40,616 nt of DNA from IMG/VR virus record IMGVR_UViG_3300042453_003974, positions 1 through 40,616 of that record; one strand, given 5' to 3'. The notes under the pieces were generated by a model. It was not told where the DNA came from. It saw only the letters and a list, made by a program, of their open reading frames with translations, and did not search any database. How positions within the stretch are numbered: position 1 is the first letter of the stretch; each line of letters begins with the position of its first letter. Source of the stretch: a virus. Position numbers and translations under genes: made by a program. This document shows, in pieces, positions 11,919 to 21,725 of this stretch.

Positions 11919-14900
11919 TGCTCAACAAGCAACTGGTTCGTCTGAACATGCGCGGTGGAGTGGACACAAAGCTGGACAACCGGCTGACGCTCCCATCGAA
12001 ACTGCTGCAGGCAACGAACGTTGTGTTCGACGAGCAGAACCAGTTCACGGGCGGCGGCACTGGCACGGTTACTCGTCGAGGTGGCCTTACGAGCCACCCG
12101 CTGACTGCACTTGAATCCGGTGGACCTATCGCCAACTCGCCCAGGCGACTGTTCACCAACAACGGCTCCTGCGTCATCGAGGACGTTGCTTCTGGTCCGC
12201 TACTGGTCGTCAAAGATGCCGGCCAGCGTCACGTTCCACCAGCCGCGGAGACGAACTTCGTACGCGGCAGTCTGCTGACGAGCCCCGTGTCGGACAATTT
12301 GAACAAGTTTCCGAACGGCGCGTACACCGTGCCGCTCACGAACGGAGACTACGACGTTGCGTTCAACAGCACACACACTCGCTCGGTGTGGGCTTGGCTC
12401 GGGTTCAACCTGTACCCTACTGGAATCAACTCACGCATCTACGTCGGGCTGTCCGTTCGAGATGAGCAGACTGGTAAGGAGCTGGCGTCGCTCAAGCTGG
12501 AATCTGCAGACACCTACTACGGCATACGCGTCATCTATTGCCCGAACAGTGACAACTTCTTTGTCTACTATGCTGTGACGACGTCAGCTACGCAGTTTCG
12601 CATTCGCGTGCGTAAAATTCCAGGCGCTGGCACTGTCACCATCAGTGGCGAGACGACGGTTTGGACGAGCCCGGCGTACGGCGGAGCGAAGTTCATCGGC
12701 TCCGCGGACTACATCCCGCTGTTTGATGTCGTGCTTGACAATAATGGCGGCGATTTGTTTCTCGCCGTGGCTAAGGAGAACACAACTCCGAACGACAGAG
12801 TTGATTGTTACCTGCTGTCCTCAGTCGATGGGGCGACCGCCCTCTCGTCGTACACTCTGACGCCGACCGCGCGCGTATGGCAGATGGCAATCACCACCAG
12901 CGACAACAGCGAGTATTACGTTGTGTACGGGAGAGGCTCCGCCGGCTACGTCCGCGCGATTCGACTGCTCAACTTTACGAGCAGCACTGAGGCCGACGTT
13001 GCCAATCGTGGGTTCTCAGGGAACGAGTTTGGTCGCATCGCTGTTGACTACGATGTTGATAACTCGCAGCAGTTGTTCATCGCGTACGACAACCTGGACA
13101 CGAACAGCAGCTCCAGTTTCATTCGCTTTTCCACGGCTGCAAACGACCTGAGCGCGTACACGGATGTCACATCTGCTATTTCTGGTCGCTGGGTCATTGG
13201 TAGTCGCTTGGCTGAGACTGCTTTCGGCTGGGCACTCGTAGCCCATAACAACTCTGCGACACAGCCGACGTTCTATCTGATGGACGTCACGTCACTCTTC
13301 TATAGTCAAACCACCGCAGGCGTGCCTACTGTGCTTGCTCGCGTGGAGTACGGGGAGTGTGGTTACGCGCGGAATGACTGGACGCAGACTCGTCGCGTGC
13401 CCTCGCTTCTCAGCTACCAGAGCAAGACGAAGTTCGCGTTCACCAAGTGGGTGCCAGACGCGCAGCTTGTCTCCGGTACATTCACTCAGCCGTCACTGCT
13501 CAACCGAGCTGACTTCGACACTGCTGACCAGCTTGGCTACGCCGAGGTGAACGGACTCACCTACCTTGCCGGCGGCTGCCCGTACATCTTCGACGGTGTG
13601 AACCTTGTAGAGGAAGGGTTTCACCATGCGCCTGAGCTGCTGTCGCTTGTGGGCGGCACCTCGGGTGGCGTACTCAATGGACTGCCTAACGGCACCTACT
13701 ACCTGACGCTGACGTGCGCTTGGCAAGACGCGCGCGGCAACTGGCACGAGTCTGCCCCCGCCACCCCGGTGTCTGTTACTTTGTCTGGTACGAACGACCA
13801 CGTTCTCGCGTCATTTCTTGTACCGCCGACCCAGAAGTCGAACATGCAGATTCTGTGGTACAGGACTGCAGCCGGCGCAGCGAGTGGTCCGTACTACCGC
13901 GCGCAGACCGCGTCTGGCGCCACAATCACGTCCGACGCAACACTGGTTCAGGGCGAGCAGCTCTACACCGTGCCTGGAGTCGCGGGGCAGGCACTGTACC
14001 ACGACCCCGCACCCGCCTGTCGCCACATCGAGATTCACCAGCGCAGGTTGTTTCTCTCAGGCACGAGCGACGGGTACGGAGTTGCGTACTCCAACGTGAT
14101 TCAGCCGGGCCGCGGCGTCGAGTTCAACGAGCTGCTCGACCGCCGCACGGACGGAGAATTCGGTAGGGTGGTCGCCACGCAGTCGCAGGACGGTAGGCTG
14201 TTCGTTCTTGGCGAGCGGAAGCTCGGGCTGCTGCTCGGCACCGGACCCACGGACACAGGCGAGCAGGACGGCTACTCGGAAATCGAGCTGGTCGTGAACG
14301 ACACGGGTGCTAAGTGGGAAGCACCGAATGCAGTCGTGACCACCGACGACGGGACTTGGTTTCAGTCGAACACGAACGGCATTCGGCTGTTCTCTCGCAA
14401 CGGACAGCTCGCACGCCGGCAGGAGGGCGCGTACACCGGCTCCGAGGTGGATGCGTTCACTAGAAGCGTAACCATCAAGCGGGCACTGCTCGACAGCACG
14501 AGCAGCCAAGTGCGGTTCTACGACGGAAGCTCGGTCCTCGTGTACGACAAGTCATGGGGGCAGTGGAGCACGTTCTCAAATCACACTTGCAACGACGCAG
14601 CATTCGCGGACGGGCGGTTCTACCATATCGCTGGCACCAAGCTCCTGTACTATGACATTGCCGCGCAGACGGATGACGGTACGGCAATCGTCATGCAGTT
14701 GCAGTTCCCTCCCCTGCAGTTTTCTGGCATCCAGGGGTTTGAGCGCCTCATGCGGCTGATGGTCATCGGCGGGCCGATTGACGTGCTGAACAACACGCAA
14801 ATCGTGACGTTGCTTGTCAGCTACGACTTTGAAGCCGCTGTCACTACTCCAATCAACGCGCAGGAGATTTCTTCGTCAGGCGGCTTGATGCAGTTTGAGC

Positions 14901-15052
14901 ACCAGCTTACGAGGCAGAAGTGTCAGGCGATGTCGTTTCAACTCAACATTCAGTCGAAGAGCAATCAGTCCCGCTTCCGGCTCACTGATGTAACCTTGCA
15001 AGTTGGATTGAAGGCTGGCAGGTTCAAGCTGCCCAACACCAGGAGGTTCTGA
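11918..15052 (+). CDS. Large tail nozzle protein (T7 gp12/P22 gp10-like role)
   Basis: A 1044-residue, predominantly beta protein. Its N-terminus (LNMRGGVDTKLDNRLTLPSKLLQATNVVFDEQ) is like that of podovirus nozzle or stabilisation proteins: 'n..GG.n...s..l.p..l..a.N..f'. The long middle is a series of beta repeats suggestive of a propeller. The C-terminal part (LGTGPTDTGEQDGYSEIELVVNDTGAKW) resembles the conserved end of this group. The protein would form the hexameric tail tube/nozzle that binds the neck and carries fibres. It follows the adaptor and precedes the ejection proteins. AGGAGG at its end serves the next gene. Confidence 0.65.
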   Translation: MLNKQLVRLNMRGGVDTKLDNRLTLPSKLLQATNVVFDEQNQFTGGGTGTVTRRGGLTSHPLTALESGGPIANSPRRLFTNNGSCVIEDVASGPLLVVKDAGQRHVPPAAETNFVRGSLLTSPVSDNLNKFPNGAYTVPLTNGDYDVAFNSTHTRSVWAWLGFNLYPTGINSRIYVGLSVRDEQTGKELASLKLESADTYYGIRVIYCPNSDNFFVYYAVTTSATQFRIRVRKIPGAGTVTISGETTVWTSPAYGGAKFIGSADYIPLFDVVLDNNGGDLFLAVAKENTTPNDRVDCYLLSSVDGATALSSYTLTPTARVWQMAITTSDNSEYYVVYGRGSAGYVRAIRLLNFTSSTEADVANRGFSGNEFGRIAVDYDVDNSQQLFIAYDNLDTNSSSSFIRFSTAANDLSAYTDVTSAISGRWVIGSRLAETAFGWALVAHNNSATQPTFYLMDVTSLFYSQTTAGVPTVLARVEYGECGYARNDWTQTRRVPSLLSYQSKTKFAFTKWVPDAQLVSGTFTQPSLLNRADFDTADQLGYAEVNGLTYLAGGCPYIFDGVNLVEEGFHHAPELLSLVGGTSGGVLNGLPNGTYYLTLTCAWQDARGNWHESAPATPVSVTLSGTNDHVLASFLVPPTQKSNMQILWYRTAAGAASGPYYRAQTASGATITSDATLVQGEQLYTVPGVAGQALYHDPAPACRHIEIHQRRLFLSGTSDGYGVAYSNVIQPGRGVEFNELLDRRTDGEFGRVVATQSQDGRLFVLGERKLGLLLGTGPTDTGEQDGYSEIELVVNDTGAKWEAPNAVVTTDDGTWFQSNTNGIRLFSRNGQLARRQEGAYTGSEVDAFTRSVTIKRALLDSTSSQVRFYDGSSVLVYDKSWGQWSTFSNHTCNDAAFADGRFYHIAGTKLLYYDIAAQTDDGTAIVMQLQFPPLQFSGIQGFERLMRLMVIGGPIDVLNNTQIVTLLVSYDFEAAVTTPINAQEISSSGGLMQFEHQLTRQKCQAMSFQLNIQSKSNQSRFRLTDVTLQVGLKAGRFKLPNTRRF

Positions 15053-15840
15053 TGCCTGATACAACTGACCCGAAATGGCAGAATCTTGGTGCTTGGCACG
15101 AGGAGGAGCGAAAGCGTCGGCAGCAAATCGCTACTAAAGGCAACGCAGAGCAAAGTCACTGGCTGAATTGGTACAAGGACCAGATTGATAAGCAGCGCCC
15201 TGGAATCACCGCAGATACTCAGGCGCAGGATGAAGCGAGGAAGCAGCAGCAGTCATTCTTGCAGCAGCTTCATCGTCTGTCACAGGGTGACCCAAACTCA
15301 CTCGCACAGCAGGCTCTCGCTCGCTCGACGCAGACGGCTCAGGGGCAGCTTGGCGGAGCAATTGCGGCTCGTGGCAACTTCGGCGGTGCCGGCGCGGCCA
15401 TGAGGCAGGCGCAAGCTGGGCAGCAGGCGGTTGGCGCTGCCGGCGTGGACGCATCTGGGCTGCTCATGCAGCAGGAGCGCGCCGCCGCCCAGCAGGCACT
15501 CGCGCAAGCACTGGCAGCGCAGCGTCAGCAGGACATTGGGCAGGCTGGCACGATGGCTGACATCACCCAGCGCGACATGGCACTGAATGACGCACTCAGA
15601 CAGTTCATGGTCAGTCAGGGACTTGGTGCCTCCTTGTTCCAGATGGAGCGAGGGCAACGTGACGCAGTCACCAACGCCGGGTTCGACTTGGAGATGAGGG
15701 ATATTGACAGAAACAACAGAAACCAGTTGTTTCAGATGGGCGCAGGCGCACTGGGGACTCTGAGCAACATGAACTTCAACCTCGGCGGCTCCAGTTCCGA
15801 CCCAGCAAGGGATGCCATTGAAAAGGCATTCAACTCCTAG
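15052..15840 (+). CDS. Internal virion (ejection) protein A
   Basis: A 262-residue Gln/Ala-rich, almost wholly helical protein, with long runs such as ARSTQTAQGQLGGAIAARGN and QQERAAAQQALAQALAAQR. It has low-complexity coiled-coil character and a Gly-rich small-residue centre, as in ejection proteins that leave the capsid with the DNA and form a channel through the envelope. ATG 15052 overlaps the nozzle stop by one base and has AGGAGG five bases upstream. The neighbouring gene has a similar QALAQ/GLG.MGQGALGSRL region, so the two may be distant paralogues. Confidence 0.6.
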   Translation: MPDTTDPKWQNLGAWHEEERKRRQQIATKGNAEQSHWLNWYKDQIDKQRPGITADTQAQDEARKQQQSFLQQLHRLSQGDPNSLAQQALARSTQTAQGQLGGAIAARGNFGGAGAAMRQAQAGQQAVGAAGVDASGLLMQQERAAAQQALAQALAAQRQQDIGQAGTMADITQRDMALNDALRQFMVSQGLGASLFQMERGQRDAVTNAGFDLEMRDIDRNNRNQLFQMGAGALGTLSNMNFNLGGSSSDPARDAIEKAFNS

Positions 15841-15848
15841 AGGGGCGC

Positions 15849-16736
15849 ATGGCTAACTACAAGGACAGGAACGACCCGTTCTACGCCAACAACCCTAACT
15901 ATGTGTGGTCCGGGGGGCAGTGGCAGTACACCAGTACGCCGGGCGGGTCGTCGTCAAAGAACAAAGAAGACCCGAGCTTCAAGAATAACCCAAATTGGTA
16001 CTGGGATGAGAAGACGAACGAGTACCAGCCAAAGGTAACAGGAGTCAGAGCAACCTCTCTCGGCACTGAAGGGTTCAATCTGGACCCCACGCTAGGTGCC
16101 GCTGGCAGGGCCGGCAGCGGCCCCAGCATGCCGCACGATGTCTTTTACAGTAAACTACTTGAGCAAGGCGCAAACGCACCTGAGCGAGCAAGCCCGTACC
16201 AAGCGGAGGTTGCAAATCAGAACCGCGCCGCCCAGCTTGCCTTGCTCCAGCAGATGCAGAGTCGGATTGCCAACGACTCCATTGCCGGTACTCAAGGGGC
16301 TCAGGCGCTCGCTCAGAACGCAAGGCAGGGGCTTGGTGTGATGGGCCAAGGCGCTCTCGGGTCTAGGTTGGCATCAAATCAGATGGCAGGGGTCGGCGGC
16401 GGGCTTGCCGGCGACATCGGGCGAGCGCGAGCGCAGGAAGTCACGGGAGGGCTGTCGGGCGGGTTTGGGGCTGCAAGTCAGATTCGTGGCGGGGATTTGT
16501 CAGTCATGGGCGACCAAGCACAAGCTGCGCTGAAGCAGCGCCAGCTTGATGATGCTGCCAAGATGTTCTTTGCAAGCCAGGGTTCAAGGTTGGGCGAGGC
16601 ACAGTCGAATGCTGCTTCTGAGTACGCCAAGCTGCTGCGGCGGCTTGAGTTGCAGATTGGCAAGGAGAATCAGGAAGGGCAGAAAGCGTTGCTGGACGGC
16701 TTTGGGACGATTCTCAAACTCGGAGCGGGAATCTAG
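15849..16736 (+). CDS. Internal virion (ejection) protein B
   Basis: A 295-residue protein. The N-terminal 80 residues contain two related Trp/Tyr/Asn motifs (DPFYANNPNYVWSGGQWQY and DPSFKNNPNWYWDEKTNEY), an internal duplication that could bind a partner or sugar. Residues 120-290 are Ala/Gln/Gly-rich helices similar in style to the preceding protein. Position among the internal proteins suggests DNA ejection. The start is ATG 15849, eight bases after the previous stop, with AGGGG upstream. No enzymatic motif is seen. Confidence 0.6.
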   Translation: MANYKDRNDPFYANNPNYVWSGGQWQYTSTPGGSSSKNKEDPSFKNNPNWYWDEKTNEYQPKVTGVRATSLGTEGFNLDPTLGAAGRAGSGPSMPHDVFYSKLLEQGANAPERASPYQAEVANQNRAAQLALLQQMQSRIANDSIAGTQGAQALAQNARQGLGVMGQGALGSRLASNQMAGVGGGLAGDIGRARAQEVTGGLSGGFGAASQIRGGDLSVMGDQAQAALKQRQLDDAAKMFFASQGSRLGEAQSNAASEYAKLLRRLELQIGKENQEGQKALLDGFGTILKLGAGI

Positions 16737-16741
16737 ATAAC

Positions 16742-19015
16742 ATGCCGACTCGACTTGGTGACTACATCGAAGCTCCGCCACCCTCCAAGCGCAAGAAGGG
16801 CTCACGCATGAGCGACGACGAGATTGTTCTGCAGAGTGGTCGAATCCTGCGCGGCCCGCTGTCGGATGACGAGTGGGCGCAGCAGGTCGAGAGCGCCAAG
16901 AAGCGCAAGGACTTGGTGTCCTTCACGGTGAACGGCGAGAAGGCCGAAGTCGCCAAGGCCGAAGTCGCCAAGGCCGAGGTCGAGAAGCCCAAGGCCGAGG
17001 GCGGGGCGTCCGCCCGCAACCCAGCCGGCGTCGTGGCCGAGATGGTGAAGGGCGCGACCAGCTCTGCGAAGCCGTCGGAGCGTCCTGAGTGGCTGCAGAA
17101 GACCGGTGTGCAGGCCGGCAGTTCGCTGACGCCGCGCGAGCAGGCAGAGAAGCAGGCGCTGGAGATTGCCAAGGAGATGGGCCTGGAGAACCCCTCCAAG
17201 GCAGTCCAGCAGGCCACCCTTGCCATCCCCGAGCAGTTCGCGGACCCGAAGAAGCAGGCCGAGGAGAACAAGCGGGCCGAGTCCCTCAACCGGGTGGCGC
17301 TGCAGGGCGAGAAGAGCGCGACCGAAGACGCTGCCGCCATCAAAAGCCGCGCCGCCAAGATGGTCGGCAACCCGCTGGAGCGCGTTGACCGCGTCATCGG
17401 CGGCGGCTCATTCATGACGCCGGAAGAGCAGGAAGCTGCGAAGATGGTGCTTCCCTTCGCCGGCTACCTGCCGACGGCGAGCGCCGCCAACGCGATGCAG
17501 GCATTCGGCAGCCTCACCGGCATGCCTAACCTGGAGCAGGCCGGGGCGAACCTCGGCACGAACGCGATGCTCGGCCTCGCTGGGGCTATCGCCCCGCCGG
17601 CTGGGCCGGAAGGCGCCCCCGCCACGCCGCCCATCCCCGCCCCCGGCGCGCCTCCCGAGGTTGCCATGCCTCCCGGCATGCCGCCCGTCGGCCCCGGAGG
17701 CAGTGCCGGCATGTCGATGTCTGGCTCGGCTCCGATGCCCAGCTTCGGCTACACGCCCGCGAAGGTGGATACGAGCGGATTTGAGCAGTCGATGAAGGAC
17801 GTCGCCGCCGCCCAGCAGAGCGTCGTCGAGCAGGCGAAGGCTGATGCGGACAAGTACGCTGTCGATGTAGCGAGCGTGCAGAAGCGGAACCTTGAAGTCG
17901 CTGCGATGAACGACGCGGCGACGCAGGAGCAGATTGCCGCCAAGCAGACCGCCGAGAATGAGTTCAATCGGCTGATGGGTCAGTACCAGCAGAAGATGAC
18001 CGAGGTTGAGCGCGTTTCGGCGCAGGGCGTTGACCCCGGTCGATTTTGGGCGAACAAGAACGCAGGGCAGAAGGCTGCTGCGGTCATCGCTGGCGCGCTC
18101 TTCGGATTCACCGGCAAGGGCATGGAGTGGATTAAGCACCTCGACTCGCTGGTGCTTGAGGACGTGCGGATGCAGGAGTCCGACCTCGCTCGCAAGATTT
18201 CCGGGTTGGAGAAGGGCGCGATGGGGGTGCAGATTCAGGCACAGGGGGTGCTCGCGTCCGGTACGCGCCGAGCCGAGATGCTGGAGCTTGGCAAGGCGCA
18301 GCGACTGAAGGAGATGGACGTCTACCTGCAGAACCTGTCCATGACCGCTCAGAACAACGCTGTCAGGCAGCGCGCGGCTGAGATGCAGGTAGGTGTGCAG
18401 CAGCTTCTCGTACAATCGCAGGAGAAGGTGATGCAGATTGGGCAGTTCAATACTGCTCAAATCAACGAGGCTCGTAGGGCCAACGCCGCGAACAAGCTGG
18501 ACGCCTACCGCTTCGGCGTGCAGATGAGCCAGAAGGCCAGCGGTGCTGGCTTGGACAAGCCTCCGCCGGGCCTTGTACAGGCTGGGCAGAAGGCTGTCGC
18601 CGGTTTGCTGGCTATCGCTGAGTTTGAGAAGGCTCTCGGCAGCGGCAACCTTGGTGATGCCGTCATCGACCAAGTGATGAAGAACATCCCCGGCACTGAT
18701 GCGATGAGCCGCGACCAGAAGGCACAGCTCATGGGCCGCATCATCTTCTCGGGGATTGACAGCTCGGTGGTGAACCCATCGGACCAGGAGTTCCTCAACA
18801 AGCTGCAGTCCGGCGTAGGTATTCGCTCGCTGGCGCGCGGCGACCTGCCTGCCTTCCGACAACTGTTGGAAGCCAGCTACGACTCCGTGCGAGCCACGAC
18901 GTCGTCGTACGGCATGGTCACGGCTCCTCCAATCGAGGATGTCATCCCAGGGTACAAGCGCACCTTTGTCCCTGCTGGTGCGGCGGCACCCCCCTCCTAT
19001 GCGGTGCCCAAGTAA
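16742..19015 (+). CDS. Large internal virion protein C
   Basis: A 757-residue, Ala/Gln/Glu/Lys-rich helical protein. Near residues 65-82 it has a 5-residue tandem repeat (KAEVA three times, 15-bp DNA units around 16938-16985). Residues 280-325 are a Pro/Gly/Ala/Met-rich flexible stretch, followed by a long coiled-coil region (SMKDVAAAQQSVVEQAKADADKY). This composition is typical of ejection proteins; no transglycosylase motif is seen. ATG 16742 follows the previous stop by five bases, but has a weak ribosome site. ATG 16808 (MSDDEIVLQSG), preceded by AAGAAGGG, is a good alternative start. Confidence 0.6.
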   Translation: MPTRLGDYIEAPPPSKRKKGSRMSDDEIVLQSGRILRGPLSDDEWAQQVESAKKRKDLVSFTVNGEKAEVAKAEVAKAEVEKPKAEGGASARNPAGVVAEMVKGATSSAKPSERPEWLQKTGVQAGSSLTPREQAEKQALEIAKEMGLENPSKAVQQATLAIPEQFADPKKQAEENKRAESLNRVALQGEKSATEDAAAIKSRAAKMVGNPLERVDRVIGGGSFMTPEEQEAAKMVLPFAGYLPTASAANAMQAFGSLTGMPNLEQAGANLGTNAMLGLAGAIAPPAGPEGAPATPPIPAPGAPPEVAMPPGMPPVGPGGSAGMSMSGSAPMPSFGYTPAKVDTSGFEQSMKDVAAAQQSVVEQAKADADKYAVDVASVQKRNLEVAAMNDAATQEQIAAKQTAENEFNRLMGQYQQKMTEVERVSAQGVDPGRFWANKNAGQKAAAVIAGALFGFTGKGMEWIKHLDSLVLEDVRMQESDLARKISGLEKGAMGVQIQAQGVLASGTRRAEMLELGKAQRLKEMDVYLQNLSMTAQNNAVRQRAAEMQVGVQQLLVQSQEKVMQIGQFNTAQINEARRANAANKLDAYRFGVQMSQKASGAGLDKPPPGLVQAGQKAVAGLLAIAEFEKALGSGNLGDAVIDQVMKNIPGTDAMSRDQKAQLMGRIIFSGIDSSVVNPSDQEFLNKLQSGVGIRSLARGDLPAFRQLLEASYDSVRATTSSYGMVTAPPIEDVIPGYKRTFVPAGAAAPPSYAVPK

Positions 19016-19018
19016 CCT

Positions 19019-21364
19019 ATGGCTACCCTGGTCTGGACCGACGGCAAGCTCTACGAGGTGCCCGAAGAGCGACTGCAGGAGGCGCTGCAGTCGGGTTTCT
19101 CGCAGCCCACGCAGGAGCAGCTCGCTCGCTCCGAGGCTCGGCAGCAGCCGGCTCAAGCCGGCCTTGAAGGCGTCGCGCGCGGAGCCTCGTTCGGCCTGAG
19201 TGACCCGATGCTGCTCGGCACCGGGCTCGTCACGCGCGAGGGCCTGCGCCTGCGCCGGGAGGAGAACCCGCTCGCCGCGACTGTGGGCGAGATTGGCGGT
19301 GCAGTCGGCACCTCGTTCCTGCCGGGCGGCGGAGTCGCTCGGCTTGCCGGCGGAGGCATCCGAGGTGCGACGGTCGAAGCCGGCCTCTACGGGCTCGGCA
19401 GCGTCGTCTCCGAGGCGGCGCTGGAGAACAAGGAGCTGACCGCAGAGCGCCTCGCCGCCGGCATGGCTGGTGGTGCGCTGGCCGGCGGTGCGCTGGCTAC
19501 CGCCGCCAAGGGTGTGACGAAGGCAGTCTCTGCCACGACCAAGGCGCTCGGCGGGAAGTCGCTTGGTACCGTCTTGCAGGAGGCCGGTAAAGAGGCGGAG
19601 TGGCGAACGCTCGCGCAGAAGAACAAGAAGCTGGCGCGAATCAACGAGCCGCTGAAGGACGAGATTGTCGAGAAGGCTCGCACCATTGGCGTCAACGCAC
19701 TCGATGAGAACGCAGTAGCCCTCGCCAGCGCCGAGCGGGACCGCGTTGGAGCTGAAATCGGAGGGGCTATCGAGGAGCTGCAGCGACTCAAGCCCTTGGA
19801 TGATAAGGAGCGGGGCAAGCTCATCGGAGCGGTGGAAACCGCTCTCGACAACGAGTACGGCAATCAGAGGGCCATCTACGGTCCTGCGCTGGATGGCATG
19901 AAGAAGCAGTTCGACGAAGTGCTTCAATCCACAGGCTCGACCTGGGCCGACATCTGGGCGTGGCAGTCGAACCTGTTCAAGAAGCTCCCGCGCGACCCGA
20001 ACCTCGTCATTCCTGCCGAGAAGGAGGTCGTATCCTCGGTGCGGCAGACCATTCGCGACTACGTCATGGATGACGTCGCCGCAAAGGTGCTTCCCGCTCG
20101 ACCAATGGCGGGTGCAGGCCCGCAGGCGATTAGTGCCGGGCTTGTCATGCGACGGCTCGGTAAGGAATACAAGGTCGCCTCTGCGCTGGAGGAGATGCTG
20201 GAAAGCCGGGTGAATGCGCTGGAGTCATCTGCCGGCCCGCTGGACATTGGCGGCGCGCAGGCGCTCGTGGCCGGTGCGATTGGCACTGCAGCCGGCGGAG
20301 GCAATCTTCTCGCTGGTGCGGCAGCGGCGGTCGCTGCGCGCCAGTTCGAACGCCGGGGCGGGTTTCTCGTCGGTCGTGGCTTGCAGATGCTCGGCAGCGC
20401 CACCGTGCCCAAGGCCGCGCAGCAGCTTCAGCAGCGCATCTCGGCGGTGCTCGCGAGCAACCCCACGCTGCTGGGGAAGTTCGCCCTGCCACTCATCGAC
20501 GCAGGGGCGCAGGGGGCCGAGGCGCTGCTGGAAGAGCACGCTCGCATCGCGAGTGGACCAGACGGCGACTTCTACCTTGCGACGCTGGGCATGCACCGCG
20601 AGACGCCCGAGGAGGTCGCCGCCGCAAGCCACCGCATGGCCGTGCTCGACGCTCTCGACAGCGAAGCAAAGGCCCACAAGGCCGACGTGGACAGCGCAGT
20701 CAGCGGCTTCTTCGGCTCTCGCCCAGGGCCGAAGCCTGCGGTCAAACCGCTCTCTCGTGCCGACTACGAGGAGCGGCTCGGCGCGCTCAAGAACCTCGTC
20801 ACGAACAATCAGGGTATCTTCGATGCCATTCCGTCCGATTTCCTCGGCATGGCCCCCGAGACGTCCGGTCTGATGGGGCAGAAGCTCGGCACCGCCGCCC
20901 AGTACCTTTTGAGCAAGGCCCCGCGCAGCCCGTGGGAGGACAAGCCGGCGGCGCTTCAGCAGCCATGGAAGCCTTCGGATGCGGACCTCTCTCGCTGGTA
21001 CAGGCACATCGACGCGGTCGAAGACCCGTACAAGGTGGTCGAGCGCATGCGGGCCGGCGAGGTGGCCGTCGAGCACTTGGACGCCCTGCAGGCTGTCTAC
21101 CCGCAAATCTTTGAGAGCATCAAGCAGTCAATGTCCGAGCGGTTGATGCTCTGGGAGAAGCCGCTGACCTGGGACAAGCGGCAGATTCTTGCCAAGGTGC
21201 TTGGACCGGAAGTGCTCGCAACGCCTCAGCAGGTGTCGATTCTGCAGGCGGTGCATGGTAAGACAAAGCAGGCGAAGCAGGGCGCAGGTGGCCCCGACGG
21301 GCGGCAGCAGGTCGATATGACGAAGAACATGCAGACCCAAGCGCAGCGCATGGAGGCGCGTTGA
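19019..21364 (+). CDS. Large internal virion protein D
   Basis: A 781-residue protein. The N-terminus LVWTDGKLYEVPEERLQEALQSGF carries the short 'Y-x-V/I-P-E-E-x-x-x-x-A-x-x-x-G-F' motif common at the start of large podovirus internal virion proteins. Next come Gly/Ala-rich, membrane-compatible stretches (VGEIGGAVGTSFLPGGGVARL, AAGMAGGALAGGALATAAKGV) that could insert into the host membrane during ejection. The C-terminal half is charged and helical. It is the last of the four presumed ejection proteins. The next gene begins three bases after its stop. Confidence 0.65.
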   Translation: MATLVWTDGKLYEVPEERLQEALQSGFSQPTQEQLARSEARQQPAQAGLEGVARGASFGLSDPMLLGTGLVTREGLRLRREENPLAATVGEIGGAVGTSFLPGGGVARLAGGGIRGATVEAGLYGLGSVVSEAALENKELTAERLAAGMAGGALAGGALATAAKGVTKAVSATTKALGGKSLGTVLQEAGKEAEWRTLAQKNKKLARINEPLKDEIVEKARTIGVNALDENAVALASAERDRVGAEIGGAIEELQRLKPLDDKERGKLIGAVETALDNEYGNQRAIYGPALDGMKKQFDEVLQSTGSTWADIWAWQSNLFKKLPRDPNLVIPAEKEVVSSVRQTIRDYVMDDVAAKVLPARPMAGAGPQAISAGLVMRRLGKEYKVASALEEMLESRVNALESSAGPLDIGGAQALVAGAIGTAAGGGNLLAGAAAAVAARQFERRGGFLVGRGLQMLGSATVPKAAQQLQQRISAVLASNPTLLGKFALPLIDAGAQGAEALLEEHARIASGPDGDFYLATLGMHRETPEEVAAASHRMAVLDALDSEAKAHKADVDSAVSGFFGSRPGPKPAVKPLSRADYEERLGALKNLVTNNQGIFDAIPSDFLGMAPETSGLMGQKLGTAAQYLLSKAPRSPWEDKPAALQQPWKPSDADLSRWYRHIDAVEDPYKVVERMRAGEVAVEHLDALQAVYPQIFESIKQSMSERLMLWEKPLTWDKRQILAKVLGPEVLATPQQVSILQAVHGKTKQAKQGAGGPDGRQQVDMTKNMQTQAQRMEAR

Positions 21365-21366
21365 AC

Positions 21367-21720
21367 ATGAAGAAGCTGACTTTTGCCTTTGCCTTTGCCT
21401 TGACTGCGGCGCACGTCGCTGCGGCTGCTGAGCCTGTTGTGTGCTCAATCTCGGTGAACACCTCGACTGCCACCAGCACGAGCGGTACTTGCTCGTGGCC
21501 GCTGGGCTCGACGGTGATGCTGCAGTGCGACGTCGATGTCTTCATTGACTCGACCAAGGGTGCGGCGGCGACGTCTGCGGACCAGCGCATCAACTTCACG
21601 TCGAACAACGACCCGTACCTCGTGTACCTCGACGCAGGCGACCAGCACATCTCCATCCTGTCGATTGGTTCGTCGGGGACGTGCAAGTTCATGCGTACCC
21701 TGCGTCGTAAGCCGTACTGA
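21367..21720 (+). CDS. Small secreted protein with signal peptide
   Basis: A 117-residue protein. MKKLTFAFAFALTAAHVAAAA is a textbook Sec signal peptide (basic n-region, hydrophobic h-region, AxA cleavage near residue 20). The mature part is beta-rich with three or four Cys (VCSISVNTS, TCSWPL, LQCDVDVF, GTCKFM) that could form disulfides. It would be exported to the periplasm or cell surface of the host. A start at ATG 21367 is natural; TTG 21361 is in frame six bases earlier. It opens the fibre cluster. No family is recognised; it may be a surface-exclusion or adhesin-like protein, or a virion protein with an unusual assembly route. Confidence 0.6.
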   Translation: MKKLTFAFAFALTAAHVAAAAEPVVCSISVNTSTATSTSGTCSWPLGSTVMLQCDVDVFIDSTKGAAATSADQRINFTSNNDPYLVYLDAGDQHISILSIGSSGTCKFMRTLRRKPY

Positions 21721-21725
21721 GCGCC

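Noticed and set aside
17408-19927. An 839-codon open frame on the minus strand.
   Set aside because: Antisense shadow of the two large internal virion protein genes; no ribosome site or family similarity.
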